Shown here piece by piece: positions 55,579 to 63,701 of a DNA stretch of 64,000 nucleotides; positions within the stretch are counted from its first letter, which is position 1; each line of letters opens with the position of its first letter. Position numbers and translations under genes: made by a program. Under the pieces are notes generated by a model that did not search any database, was not told where the DNA came from, and saw only the letters and a list, made by a program, of their open reading frames with translations. Source of the stretch: Xanthobacter sp. NM-25 (GTDB taxonomy: Bacteria > Pseudomonadota > Alphaproteobacteria > Rhizobiales > Xanthobacteraceae); assembly GCF_022138605.1 (NCBI RefSeq), contig NZ_JACBFS010000001.1:558001-622000 (forward strand). Reading direction: 5' to 3'.

Positions 55579-55805
55579 GACATGAGCTCCGCCAGGCCGG
55601 CCCCCGACCGGACCAGACCGCTGTTGCGCCTTTCGCGACCCGTTCCCCTCAGTGAACTTTTTTGACGCCGCGGAAACACAGTGCCATCGAACGCTTCATG
55701 TGCAAGCCCATTGATTGAGCAAGTATTGACCAATTATGGGGCATTTCCTGTTCTGCAATGTTCAGAGACATACGAAGCGATCAAAGCGTATGCAGCAAAA
55801 CAGAA

Positions 55806-55856
55806 ATTTTCTTATCACGAAAATCAATTGACACAAAATGAGCGTGCTTTCAGGAT
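55806..55856 (+). promoter_or_regulatory. candidate operator and -35 box upstream of GcvT-like gene
   Basis: In the 372 bp divergent gap (55579-55950), the interrupted palindrome ATTTTC-N7-GAAAAT (55806-55824) is followed by a consensus -35 TTGACA (55828-55833). The -10 candidate CAGGAT at 55851-55856 has 17 bp spacing but is weak, as expected for an activator-dependent promoter. The rest of the gap is AT-rich and has no convincing gene. Confidence 0.4.
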
Positions 55857-55950
55857 GCGCCAGCGTCGCGACCGGCGGCGGGCGACCGGAACAGAAACGC
55901 CGGAGCGGCGGACAAGATCAGGCCCGCGGGGCCGGCAAGAGGGGATGAGG

Positions 55951-57078
55951 ATGACTGAAACCGTTTGGCGCCAATCCGTTCTCAACGGGCGTCACCGCGA
56001 GCTCGGGTCCAAGCTCGAGGAATCCTGGAACAACATGGCGATTCCGCAGCATTATGCGACCTGCCCCGATGAGGAGACGGTGGCGGTGCGCACCCGTGCC
56101 GGCCTGATCGACGTTTCGGCGCTCAAGATCATCCACGTCACCGGCAAGGACGCGCTCGCCTTCCTCAACGCGCTGGTGACCGCCGATCTCGCCAAGGTGC
56201 CGGCCGGCCGCTCCATGATCGCTTCCATCGTCAATGACGACGGCGGCCTGATCGACGACGTGCTGGTTTATGTGGACGGGCCAGAGACCTTCCGCCTCTC
56301 CCATGGCGGCGGCGCCCTCGAAGAGGCCCTGCCGGTGGTGGCGAAGGGCTTCGACGTCTCCTATCAGCGCGACGACGATGTGCACATCCTCTCCCTGCAG
56401 GGGCCGAAGGCGCTCGACATCCTCGCCCCCCATACGCCCATGGATCTGAAGGCGCTGCCCTACTTCGGACATGGCAAGACCACCCTGTTCGGGGTGCCGG
56501 TCTCCCTCGCCCGGGGCGGCTATTCGGCCGAGCGCGGCTATGAAGTGTTCTGTGCCGCCAAGGATGCGGTGGCCCTGTGGGATCAGATTCTCGAAGCCGG
56601 AAAGCCGTTCGGTGCCATGGCCGTCTCGTGGGATTGCCTGGACATCGTTCGGGTGGAGGGTGCCCTGCTCTTCTTCCCGTTCGACATGCCCCATGCCGAC
56701 ACCACGCCCTGGGAAGTCCTCATGGACTGGTCCGTCGACCTCAACAAACCCTCCTTCCGGGGCAAGGAAGCGCTGATCCGCCGCAAGGGCACCGAGCGCA
56801 CCCATCAGGCGGGCATGGAGGTGCTGGCTGCCACGGCGGTGACTCCCGGCGCCAAGATCCTTCGTGATGGTGTCGAGGTGGGCGTGGTGAACTCCGTCAC
56901 CTACAGCCGCTACCTGATGAAGTCGCTGGCCCTGGTGTCCCTGAAGCCGGAGGCCACCGCGCTCGGCACCGCCCTCACCGTCGCTGACGGCGCGGCACGG
57001 CTTGAAGCCAATGTGGTGCGCACGCCCTTCTACGACCCCATGCGCCTGCGCACCCATCCCCTGGATGAGCGCGACTGA
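55951..57078 (+). CDS. GcvT family aminomethyltransferase / folate-dependent demethylase
   Basis: This 375 aa cytoplasmic enzyme has the GcvT fold. Segments are SWNNMAIPQHYATCPDEETVAVRTRAGLIDVSALKIIHVTGKDALAFLNALVTADL at the N-terminus, ARGGYSAERGYEVFC (folate-binding region), WDCLDIVRVEGALLFFP and a C-terminal barrel (YSRYLMKSLALVSLKPEA). The ATG at 55951 is 6 bp after GAGGGG; one at 55945 is an alternative. Relatives include DmdA and LigM, tetrahydrofolate-dependent O- or S-demethylases, besides glycine cleavage T protein. No gcvH or gcvP is nearby, so a stand-alone demethylase is favoured. It faces away from the N-demethylase run and probably belongs to the same pathway. Confidence 0.85.
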   Translation: MTETVWRQSVLNGRHRELGSKLEESWNNMAIPQHYATCPDEETVAVRTRAGLIDVSALKIIHVTGKDALAFLNALVTADLAKVPAGRSMIASIVNDDGGLIDDVLVYVDGPETFRLSHGGGALEEALPVVAKGFDVSYQRDDDVHILSLQGPKALDILAPHTPMDLKALPYFGHGKTTLFGVPVSLARGGYSAERGYEVFCAAKDAVALWDQILEAGKPFGAMAVSWDCLDIVRVEGALLFFPFDMPHADTTPWEVLMDWSVDLNKPSFRGKEALIRRKGTERTHQAGMEVLAATAVTPGAKILRDGVEVGVVNSVTYSRYLMKSLALVSLKPEATALGTALTVADGAARLEANVVRTPFYDPMRLRTHPLDERD

Positions 57079-57086
57079 GCATCCGC

Positions 57087-57863
57087 TCAGCGCAACGCGG
57101 CCACGATGGCATCGAGCCCGTCGGTCAGCGCCGCCGGGCCGGGCTGCAGAATGAGCGGCGACTTGATCTCGGTGATGCGGCTGTGCCGCACCGCCGGGAT
57201 CTCGCTCCAGCCCGGTCGCGCGCGGATCCGCTCGGGCACCACCTTCTTGCCGCACCAGGAGGCGAGGATCACATCCGGTGCGGCGGCGATCACCGCCTGC
57301 GACGTCACGCAGCGATCCTTGGCCGCCGGCGCGCCGGAGCGATCGGCAAACACATCGCACCCGCCGGCGATGGTGATGAGCTCCGAGACCCAGCCGATGG
57401 CGCTGAGCAGCGGCTCGTCCCATTCCTCGAAATAGACCCGAGGCCGTGGCCCCGGCGGCACCGCCGCGGCGATGGCGTCCAGACGTCGCTCATAGCTGGC
57501 GACCAGGTGTTCCGCCCGCGCCCGCGCGTCCACCAGCGCGCCCAGAAGCCGGATCATGGCCAGGATGCCGGCGATGTCCCGCTGGTTGAAGGCGTGCACC
57601 GCCACCCCGGCCCGCACCAGATCGGCGCAGATCTCAGCCTGCATGTCGGAGAACGTGAGCACCAGATCCGGCGCCAGCGCCACGATCTTCGGCAGGTCTG
57701 CGGAAGTGAAGGCGGACACCCGCGGCTTTTCCCGCCGCACCCGTGGCGGGCGGACCGCATAGCCCGATACGCCGACGATGCGATGGTCCTCTCCCAACAG
57801 ATAAAGCGTCTCCACCGTTTCCTCGGTGAGACAGACGATCCGCTCGGGAGGAAAGCGACGCAT
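57087..57863 (-). CDS. BtuF/cobalamin-binding-like protein without signal peptide
   Basis: This 258 aa protein of the periplasmic-binding-protein type 2-helix family (BtuF/FhuD-like) shows RIVCLTEETVETLYLLGEDHRIVGVSGYAV, LPKIVALAPDLVLTFSDMQAEICADL, YFEEWDEPLLSAIGWVSELITIAGGCDVF and a C-terminal GPAALTDGLDAIVAAL. A strong AAGGAGG precedes the ATG at 57863, and the family start follows at once, so there is no signal peptide. The usual BtuC/BtuD partners are absent. It may be a cytoplasmic corrinoid-binding or repurposed protein. It is convergent with the GcvT-like gene (8 bp apart) and divergent from the glucosidase. Confidence 0.8.
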   Translation of the reverse strand: MRRFPPERIVCLTEETVETLYLLGEDHRIVGVSGYAVRPPRVRREKPRVSAFTSADLPKIVALAPDLVLTFSDMQAEICADLVRAGVAVHAFNQRDIAGILAMIRLLGALVDARARAEHLVASYERRLDAIAAAVPPGPRPRVYFEEWDEPLLSAIGWVSELITIAGGCDVFADRSGAPAAKDRCVTSQAVIAAAPDVILASWCGKKVVPERIRARPGWSEIPAVRHSRITEIKSPLILQPGPAALTDGLDAIVAALR

Positions 57864-57923
57864 GGAGCCTCCTTGGGGCGCCCCGGGGTTGCCGCGGTGC
57901 ACGCCCGTGCTAACCTGCCGGCG

Positions 57924-59549
57924 ATGACGCAAGGATCTTCCTGGTGGCAGGGGGCGGTGATCTACCAGATCTATCCGCGCTCCTTCAAGGACACCTCCGC
58001 CGACGGTGTCGGCGATCTCGAGGGCATCGTCGCAGCACTCGATCATGTGGTGGATCTCGGGGTGGACGCCCTGTGGATCTCCCCGTTCCAGAAATCCCCC
58101 ATGCGGGACTTCGGATACGACGTCGAGGACTATCTCGCGGTGGATCCCCTGTTCGGCACCGTGGACGACGTGAAGCAGATCATCGCCGAAGCCCACAAGC
58201 GGGGCCTCAAGGTGCTGATGGACCAGGTGCTCAGCCACACCTCGGACCAGCACCCCTGGTTCCGCGAGAGCCGCGCCTCGCGCACCAATGCCAGGGCGGA
58301 CTGGTATGTGTGGGCCGACCCCAAGGCCGACGGCACCGCCCCCAGCAACTGGCTCTCCCTGTTCGGTGGCCCCTCCTGGCAGTGGGAGCCGCGACGCGGC
58401 CAGTATTATCTGCACAACTTCCTGGGCAGCCAGCCGGACCTCAACTTTCACAATCCCGAGGTCCAGGATGCCCTGCTCGACATGTGCCGCTTCTGGTTCG
58501 ACATCGGCGTGGATGGTTTCCGGCTCGATGCCTGCACCTTCTATTTCCATGACCGGCTGCTGACCGACAATCCACCCGCCGTCGACCGCGAGCCGCCTGG
58601 GCTGCTGCGCTTCAATCCTTATACGCTGCAGGCCCACATTCATGACGTGGACCAGCCGGAGACCCTCGGCTTCATGGCCCGCCTGCGCACCCTTGCCGAG
58701 AGCTACGACGGCCGGGTTCTGCTGGGCGAGTTGAACCAGATCGACGGCGTGCGCCTGCACAAGGCCTATACGGCGCCAGGGCGGCTGCAACTGGCCTATG
58801 GCTTCTTCCTGCTGAATGCCGAGCACGTGGATGGTGCGGTGCTCGGCGACCTGGTGGCCGAGTTGGGCGATCATCCCGGAGACGGCTGGCCGTGCTGGGC
58901 GCTCGACAACCATGACGTCATGCGCGCCGTCTCGCGGCTGCGGCAAGGCGCCCACCACCCCGGCTTCACCATCACCCTGCTCGCCGCCCTCTCCTGCCTG
59001 CGGGGCGCCCTATGCCTCTACCAGGGCAGCGAGCTCGCCCTGCCCCAGGCCGAAGTGCCGTTCGAGCGGCTGCGCGACCCCTATGGACGCGAATTCTACC
59101 CGGCCTATCAGGGACGCGACGGGGCCCGCACCCCCATGCCGTGGCAGGCCGACGCGCCCCATTGCGGCTTCAGCTCGGTGGAGCCCTGGCTACCCATCCC
59201 CGACGCCCACCGCCAGATGGCGGTGTCACAGCAGCTGCGCGAGCCCGGCTCGCCCCTCAATCGCCTGCGCCGGTTCCTCGCCTGGCGTCGGACACAGCCG
59301 GCCCTGCGCGGCACCTATGAGAAGATCCACGCGGCCGACGGTGGTCTCCTCGTCGTCGAGCGGCGGAGCTACGAAACCCATCAGGATGGGGTCCTGTGCC
59401 TTTTCAACCTTGCTGACGAGATCCGCGAGGTGCCCCTGGCGGATCTCCCCATGGGTGAGGATCTGACCGGCCACGGCTTCGGAGGGCTGCGGCTGGAGCA
59501 CACCCTGCAGCTGCCCCCATGGAGCGCGCATTTCACGGCGCTGACCTGA
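57924..59549 (+). CDS. GH13 alpha-glucosidase
   Basis: This 541 aa cytoplasmic glycoside hydrolase family 13 enzyme likely splits alpha-1,4 or alpha-1,1-linked glucosides such as maltose, sucrose or trehalose. The catalytic triad is visible: nucleophile Asp202 in GVDGFRLDA, acid/base Glu269 in LLGELNQ and Asp331 in LDNHDV. The start WWQGAVIYQIYPRSFKDTSADGVGDLEGI is typical of oligo-glucosidases. It stands alone, sharing a 60 bp divergent gap with the BtuF-like gene. Confidence 0.93.
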   Translation: MTQGSSWWQGAVIYQIYPRSFKDTSADGVGDLEGIVAALDHVVDLGVDALWISPFQKSPMRDFGYDVEDYLAVDPLFGTVDDVKQIIAEAHKRGLKVLMDQVLSHTSDQHPWFRESRASRTNARADWYVWADPKADGTAPSNWLSLFGGPSWQWEPRRGQYYLHNFLGSQPDLNFHNPEVQDALLDMCRFWFDIGVDGFRLDACTFYFHDRLLTDNPPAVDREPPGLLRFNPYTLQAHIHDVDQPETLGFMARLRTLAESYDGRVLLGELNQIDGVRLHKAYTAPGRLQLAYGFFLLNAEHVDGAVLGDLVAELGDHPGDGWPCWALDNHDVMRAVSRLRQGAHHPGFTITLLAALSCLRGALCLYQGSELALPQAEVPFERLRDPYGREFYPAYQGRDGARTPMPWQADAPHCGFSSVEPWLPIPDAHRQMAVSQQLREPGSPLNRLRRFLAWRRTQPALRGTYEKIHAADGGLLVVERRSYETHQDGVLCLFNLADEIREVPLADLPMGEDLTGHGFGGLRLEHTLQLPPWSAHFTALT

Positions 59550-60193
59550 CGCACCGCCGCCGGCCTTGGCTCCAACATCCGGCGAGCAACTGGCCTCACC
59601 ATCGAAAACCAGTTTGGCGGGACGGCAGGCAGCATCGGGCCGAGATCTCGTCCACGCGCCCAGCCGTCACGCGCCGACACTGCCGCCGCTCGAGCGCGAC
59701 GCATTTTTCTCTTACACCACCATGACTTGCAGACCTGTTCCACGGACCGCCCGCCCCCCTTCCAGGGACGGCTGCGCGCCTTCCGCCAGCGGTATGGAGG
59801 TAATATAGAGCCGCCGCAACATTTGCCAAGGTAGACTTACGTTTAGCAACCCACAGATAAATGCCACAAACAAGGCGTTATACAACCAAAACGGAACGTC
59901 TTTTCGTTCCTGCGCATGTTGAACATTGCTATAGAGAAGCCATGTTCGCTGAGCACAGTGCTCAACCCGAGAATCGGACGCAGCAGCGGCTGATGATCAA
60001 ATGCCCCGCGCGCCGCGCGGCACAGATACCCGTGCCAAGCCCTGACCGGCATGGGGAAGCGGGCCGGATGGTGGACCCCCCATGACACCGTCCGGCCCGT
60101 GCTTCATTGTGCATCTCGAGCCCGCCAGCCTCACGCATCACCGCAGCACAACCACCTGCCGGATCCCGCAATAGGCGCCAGACCCATACGGCC
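59550..60193. other. 640 bp region without a supported gene, with small palindromes
   Basis: The middle (59790-59970) is far more AT-rich than its surroundings. It contains an inverted repeat GGAACG-N6-CGTTCC (59893-59910) and a 15 bp palindrome TGAGCACAGTGCTCA (59950-59964), with TATAGA at 59930-59935 as a possible -10. Only short open frames occur and none has family resemblance. A small RNA or a control region of the genes on either side is possible. Confidence 0.5.
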
Positions 60194-62500
60194 CTATGCC
60201 TCCGGTTCGGCGCCGCCGCTCAGGGTCCGCTTGGCGATGGCATAGCCTTCCGCCTGGTTGTTGCGGATCGCGAGATCGGAGAAATCATAGTCGCGGCTCG
60301 CGTGCTCACCGCTCTGGCCGGTGCGCACAATGCGGGTGATGGAGCTGTTGGCGCCATCGCCCATGAGCTGGATATAGGCCGGAATGCGCTTGATCTTGGC
60401 CGCTTCCGCATCGTCCAGGAAGCTCACCACATAGTCCACCAGCTTCCGATAGAGCTCGATCTTTTCCCGATAGTGCAGATCGCTCTGCACCCGCTCCGAA
60501 TAGACGATCTCGTCGCGCCGGGCGAACACTTCCATCATGTTGGCCGGCAAGGCCCGCTTGCCCGAGAACAGATCGACGATGAAGACCCGCTTGCCATCAG
60601 GACCGCACCGCTCCAGCAGTAGATCCAGCGGCGAATTGCTGATGATACCGCCATCCCAATAGGCCTTGCCGTCAATGACAGTCCACGGAAACCCCGGCGG
60701 CAGGCTGCCGCTGGCGAGCACATGATCCGGCGTCAGATCATCCACATAACTATCGAAGACCTCCAAAGTGGCCGTCGTTACGTCGACAGCACTCATCAGA
60801 AGGCGGACCGGACTGTCCTTCAACGTTTTGAAGTCCACATATTTGCTCAACAGCGCGCGCATGGGCGAGGTGTCGTAATAGCTGGTCCAGTTGATCGGCC
60901 AGTCCCCCGGCCCCTTGGGTGGCATCACCCAGCGCGGGGTGAAGAAATTGGGCACGCCCAGCGACAAAATCTTGGTGGTGGCCGCGGCCCGTCGCAGATC
61001 CTCATAGGCCAGCTCCGGCGTGGTGACCGAGAGATCCGCCCAGAACGATTGCAGCGCTTCGGACGCATGGCCTGGATTGCCGGCAATCACCGCCCCGTTG
61101 AGGGCGCCGATAGAAACCCCGGCGACGATGTCGGGGAAGATCCCCCCCTCCTCCAGGGCCTTCACCACACCGCATTCAAATGCGCCAAGGGCGCCGCCCC
61201 CCTGCAGGATGAGGGCGGTCTGGGTGGGGATGTGGTCGAGCACGAAGCCCGGCTCCCGCAGGCGCTCCTTCACTGCGCCGAGCGCCACGCGATAGCGTAT
61301 CAACCCTTCCGCCACCCGGATCTCATCCGGCGGCCGCCCCACTGAGAACAGCGCGCGCGGCACATCGCCCTTGAGATAGAATAAAGCGAACGAGCCCTTC
61401 TCCAGCGAGCCGCGGGTGATCCAGTTGTCCGCTTCCTCGGGCGATCCCAGCACGTTGAAGCCGATGTCCCCCACCTCGCAGAAGAAGTACGACACCTCGT
61501 CATAGCGCAGCCGCCGCCCCAGCATGTTGCGGGCGACCAGGCGGCCCTGCTTCTGGGCATTGTCCCAATGCTGCAAATGCCGGCGCCGTGCGAACACCGG
61601 ATCATAGAAGGTGGTGACGTCGCCGGCGGCGAACACGGTCGGGACATTGGTGCGCAACTGGGCGTCGGCCACCACATATCCCTCGTCATCCAGGCTGATG
61701 CCGCTGCCCTTGAGGAAGTCGGTGGCCGGCGTGACGCCGATTGACACCACCACCAGGTCGCAGGGCACCAGCTGGCCGCCGATGGTGGCCACCTGTTCCA
61801 CATGCCCACAGCCGCGCACCGCCGCCACCTGCTCGTTGAGCAGCAAGGTGGCGCCCCGCGATTCGGCATAACGCTCGAAATATTGCGACAGGCGCGGCGC
61901 CTCCAGATGCGGCAAGAGGCGGGGTCCCCGTTCGATGATGGTCACCTGCAGGCCCGCAGCCAGCAGCGACATGGCAATCTCGAGCCCGAGATAGCTCCCG
62001 CCCAGCACCACCGCCCGCTTGGCCTCGGACATGGCGCCGCGAATCGCCTCCGCATCGGAGCGTTGGCGCAGGCTGAACACGCCCGGCAGGTTGGCGCCGG
62101 GCGCCTTCAACGCCAGCGGCTTGGCCCCGGTGGCGATGAGCAACTGGCCATAGCCGATCTTTTCGCCCGTGCGGGTGACCACCACCTGGCGGGCCGCGTC
62201 CACCCGGTCCACGTGGGCACCCAGCACCAGATCGATGCCATTCTCCTCATAGAAGCTCATCGGATGGATGAGCAGGCGCTCATCCCCGTCGTCGCCGAGC
62301 AGCAGATGCTTGGAGAGGGCCGGGTGATGATAGGGCGGCACATCCTCCGCCGAGAGCATCATCACCGAGCCGGTGGCGCCCTCCGCCCTCAGGGTGGAGG
62401 CGGCGGCGGCGCTGGCGATGCCACCGCCAAGCAGCAGGAAATCGGCGTAGCGCGTGGCGCCGGTCTGGACCGCCTCAGGGGCGAGTGTGCCTGCGTTCAT
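60194..62500 (-). CDS. fusion of FAD/NAD(P)-dependent oxidoreductase and patatin-like phospholipase
   Basis: This 768 aa protein has two complete domains. Residues about 17-410 form a ferredoxin-reductase-type pyridine nucleotide-disulfide oxidoreductase: FAD loop LLLGGGIASAAAASTL, ATGAKP, NAD loop VVLGGSYLGLEIA and VFAAGDVTTFYDP. Residues about 425-740 form a patatin lipase: oxyanion loop GGGALG (434-439), nucleophile Ser463 in GVSIG and Asp616 in DGG. It has no signal peptide and no obvious membrane helix, so it is cytoplasmic or peripheral. It could couple redox state to lipid release, which is inference. It ends with its own gap and is preceded by 204 bp with a liv terminator. Confidence 0.9.
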   Translation of the reverse strand: MNAGTLAPEAVQTGATRYADFLLLGGGIASAAAASTLRAEGATGSVMMLSAEDVPPYHHPALSKHLLLGDDGDERLLIHPMSFYEENGIDLVLGAHVDRVDAARQVVVTRTGEKIGYGQLLIATGAKPLALKAPGANLPGVFSLRQRSDAEAIRGAMSEAKRAVVLGGSYLGLEIAMSLLAAGLQVTIIERGPRLLPHLEAPRLSQYFERYAESRGATLLLNEQVAAVRGCGHVEQVATIGGQLVPCDLVVVSIGVTPATDFLKGSGISLDDEGYVVADAQLRTNVPTVFAAGDVTTFYDPVFARRRHLQHWDNAQKQGRLVARNMLGRRLRYDEVSYFFCEVGDIGFNVLGSPEEADNWITRGSLEKGSFALFYLKGDVPRALFSVGRPPDEIRVAEGLIRYRVALGAVKERLREPGFVLDHIPTQTALILQGGGALGAFECGVVKALEEGGIFPDIVAGVSIGALNGAVIAGNPGHASEALQSFWADLSVTTPELAYEDLRRAAATTKILSLGVPNFFTPRWVMPPKGPGDWPINWTSYYDTSPMRALLSKYVDFKTLKDSPVRLLMSAVDVTTATLEVFDSYVDDLTPDHVLASGSLPPGFPWTVIDGKAYWDGGIISNSPLDLLLERCGPDGKRVFIVDLFSGKRALPANMMEVFARRDEIVYSERVQSDLHYREKIELYRKLVDYVVSFLDDAEAAKIKRIPAYIQLMGDGANSSITRIVRTGQSGEHASRDYDFSDLAIRNNQAEGYAIAKRTLSGGAEPEA

Positions 62501-62637
62501 GCCATCTCCTCGCCGGCAGGCGTGATTGCCGTGCGCCCCGGCCTCTGGTGCGCTTCATGGCCCACCATAACGCAGCCTTCATGACGCGCGGCCGAAAAAG
62601 GTCACCCCGGCGACCCGGGCGGGGTCCGGCACAAACG

Positions 62638-62671
62638 AAAAAGCCCGCCCCGGCGCACCGGGGCGGGCTTT
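62638..62671 (-). terminator. Rho-independent terminator of the liv permease genes
   Basis: A 14 bp perfect stem (arms AAAGCCCGCCCCGG and CCGGGGCGGGCTTT, loop CGCA) is followed on the minus strand by TTTTT. It lies 34 bp after the livM stop codon. Confidence 0.93.
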
Positions 62672-62704
62672 CAGGTGGCACTCCGGCCGAGACGACGCGC
62701 CGCC

Positions 62705-63691
62705 TCAGCCCGCCTTCTTGGTCCCGTAGTATTTCACGATGGCGATGATCTCACCGACGATGCCGCGGCGGAACAGGGACACGGCGGCGACGAAGATGAC
62801 GCCCTGGATCACCAGCACCCACTCGCCGAGCCCGGCGAGATAGTTCTGCATGGTGACGATGACCGCCGCACCCACCACCGGGCCGAGGATGGTGCCCATG
62901 CCGCCCACCAGCGTCATCAGCACCACCTCGCCGGACATCTGCCAGGCGACGTCGGTGAGTGAAGCGAGCTGGAACACCATCACCTTGGTGGAGCCGGCAA
63001 GGCCCGCCAGCGCCGCCGAAAGCACGAAGGCCAGCAGCTTGTACTGGTTGGCCCGATAGCCCAGCGAGATGGCGCGCGGCTCATTCTCGCGGATCGCCTT
63101 CAGCACCTGGCCGAACGGCGAATGGATGGTGCGGTAGATGACCAGGAAGCCGAACAGGAAGATGGCCAGCACCATGTAGTAGAGGTGGATGTCCTGGCTG
63201 ATGTCGATGAAGCCGAACAGCGGCCGGCGCGGCACCGATTGCAGGCCGTCCTCGCCGCCGGTGAAGGGCGCCTGGAGGCAGAAGAAGAAGAACATCTGCG
63301 CCAGCGCCAGGGTCACCATGGCGAAATAGATGCCCTGGCGGCGGATCGCCAGCAGCCCGGTGACGAAACCCAGCACCGCGGCGAACAGCACCCCGGAGAG
63401 GATGCCGAGCTCGGGGGTGAAGCCCAGCACCTTCACGGTGTGGGCGCAGATATAGGCCGAGCCGCCGAAGAACATGGCATGCCCGAACGACAGCAGCCCG
63501 GTGTAGCCCAGCATCAGGTTGAACGCGCACGCGAACAGCGCGAAGCACATCACCTTCATAAGGAACACAGGATAGACGCCGAACGGCGCCACCAGCAGCA
63601 CGGCGACGGCCAGAATGCCGAGCACCGTCATCACCGAGGAGGACGCGGGCGCGGCGGCGGCCGGCAGGGTGGAGGAGGAAGAAGAGCTCAT
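62705..63691 (-). CDS. branched-chain-type ABC transporter permease LivM-like
   Basis: This 328 aa inner-membrane permease has about nine hydrophobic segments behind a Ser/Ala-rich leader. LivM marks are FNLMLGYTGLLSFGHAMFFGGSAYICAHTV, FTGGEDGLQSVPRRPLFGF and LKAIRENEPRAISLGYRANQYKLLAFVLSAALAGLAG. It follows a LivH-like gene by 10 bp and is ended by a strong terminator. The rest of this second liv-type cassette must lie beyond the window end. The ligand is unknown. Confidence 0.92.
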   Translation of the reverse strand: MSSSSSSTLPAAAAPASSSVMTVLGILAVAVLLVAPFGVYPVFLMKVMCFALFACAFNLMLGYTGLLSFGHAMFFGGSAYICAHTVKVLGFTPELGILSGVLFAAVLGFVTGLLAIRRQGIYFAMVTLALAQMFFFFCLQAPFTGGEDGLQSVPRRPLFGFIDISQDIHLYYMVLAIFLFGFLVIYRTIHSPFGQVLKAIRENEPRAISLGYRANQYKLLAFVLSAALAGLAGSTKVMVFQLASLTDVAWQMSGEVVLMTLVGGMGTILGPVVGAAVIVTMQNYLAGLGEWVLVIQGVIFVAAVSLFRRGIVGEIIAIVKYYGTKKAG

Positions 63692-63701
63692 GGATGCCGC
63701 C

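Noticed and set aside
59861..60085. Possible 74-codon gene in the gap after the glucosidase
   Set aside because: It has no ribosome site, no domain and a composition unlike real genes here.
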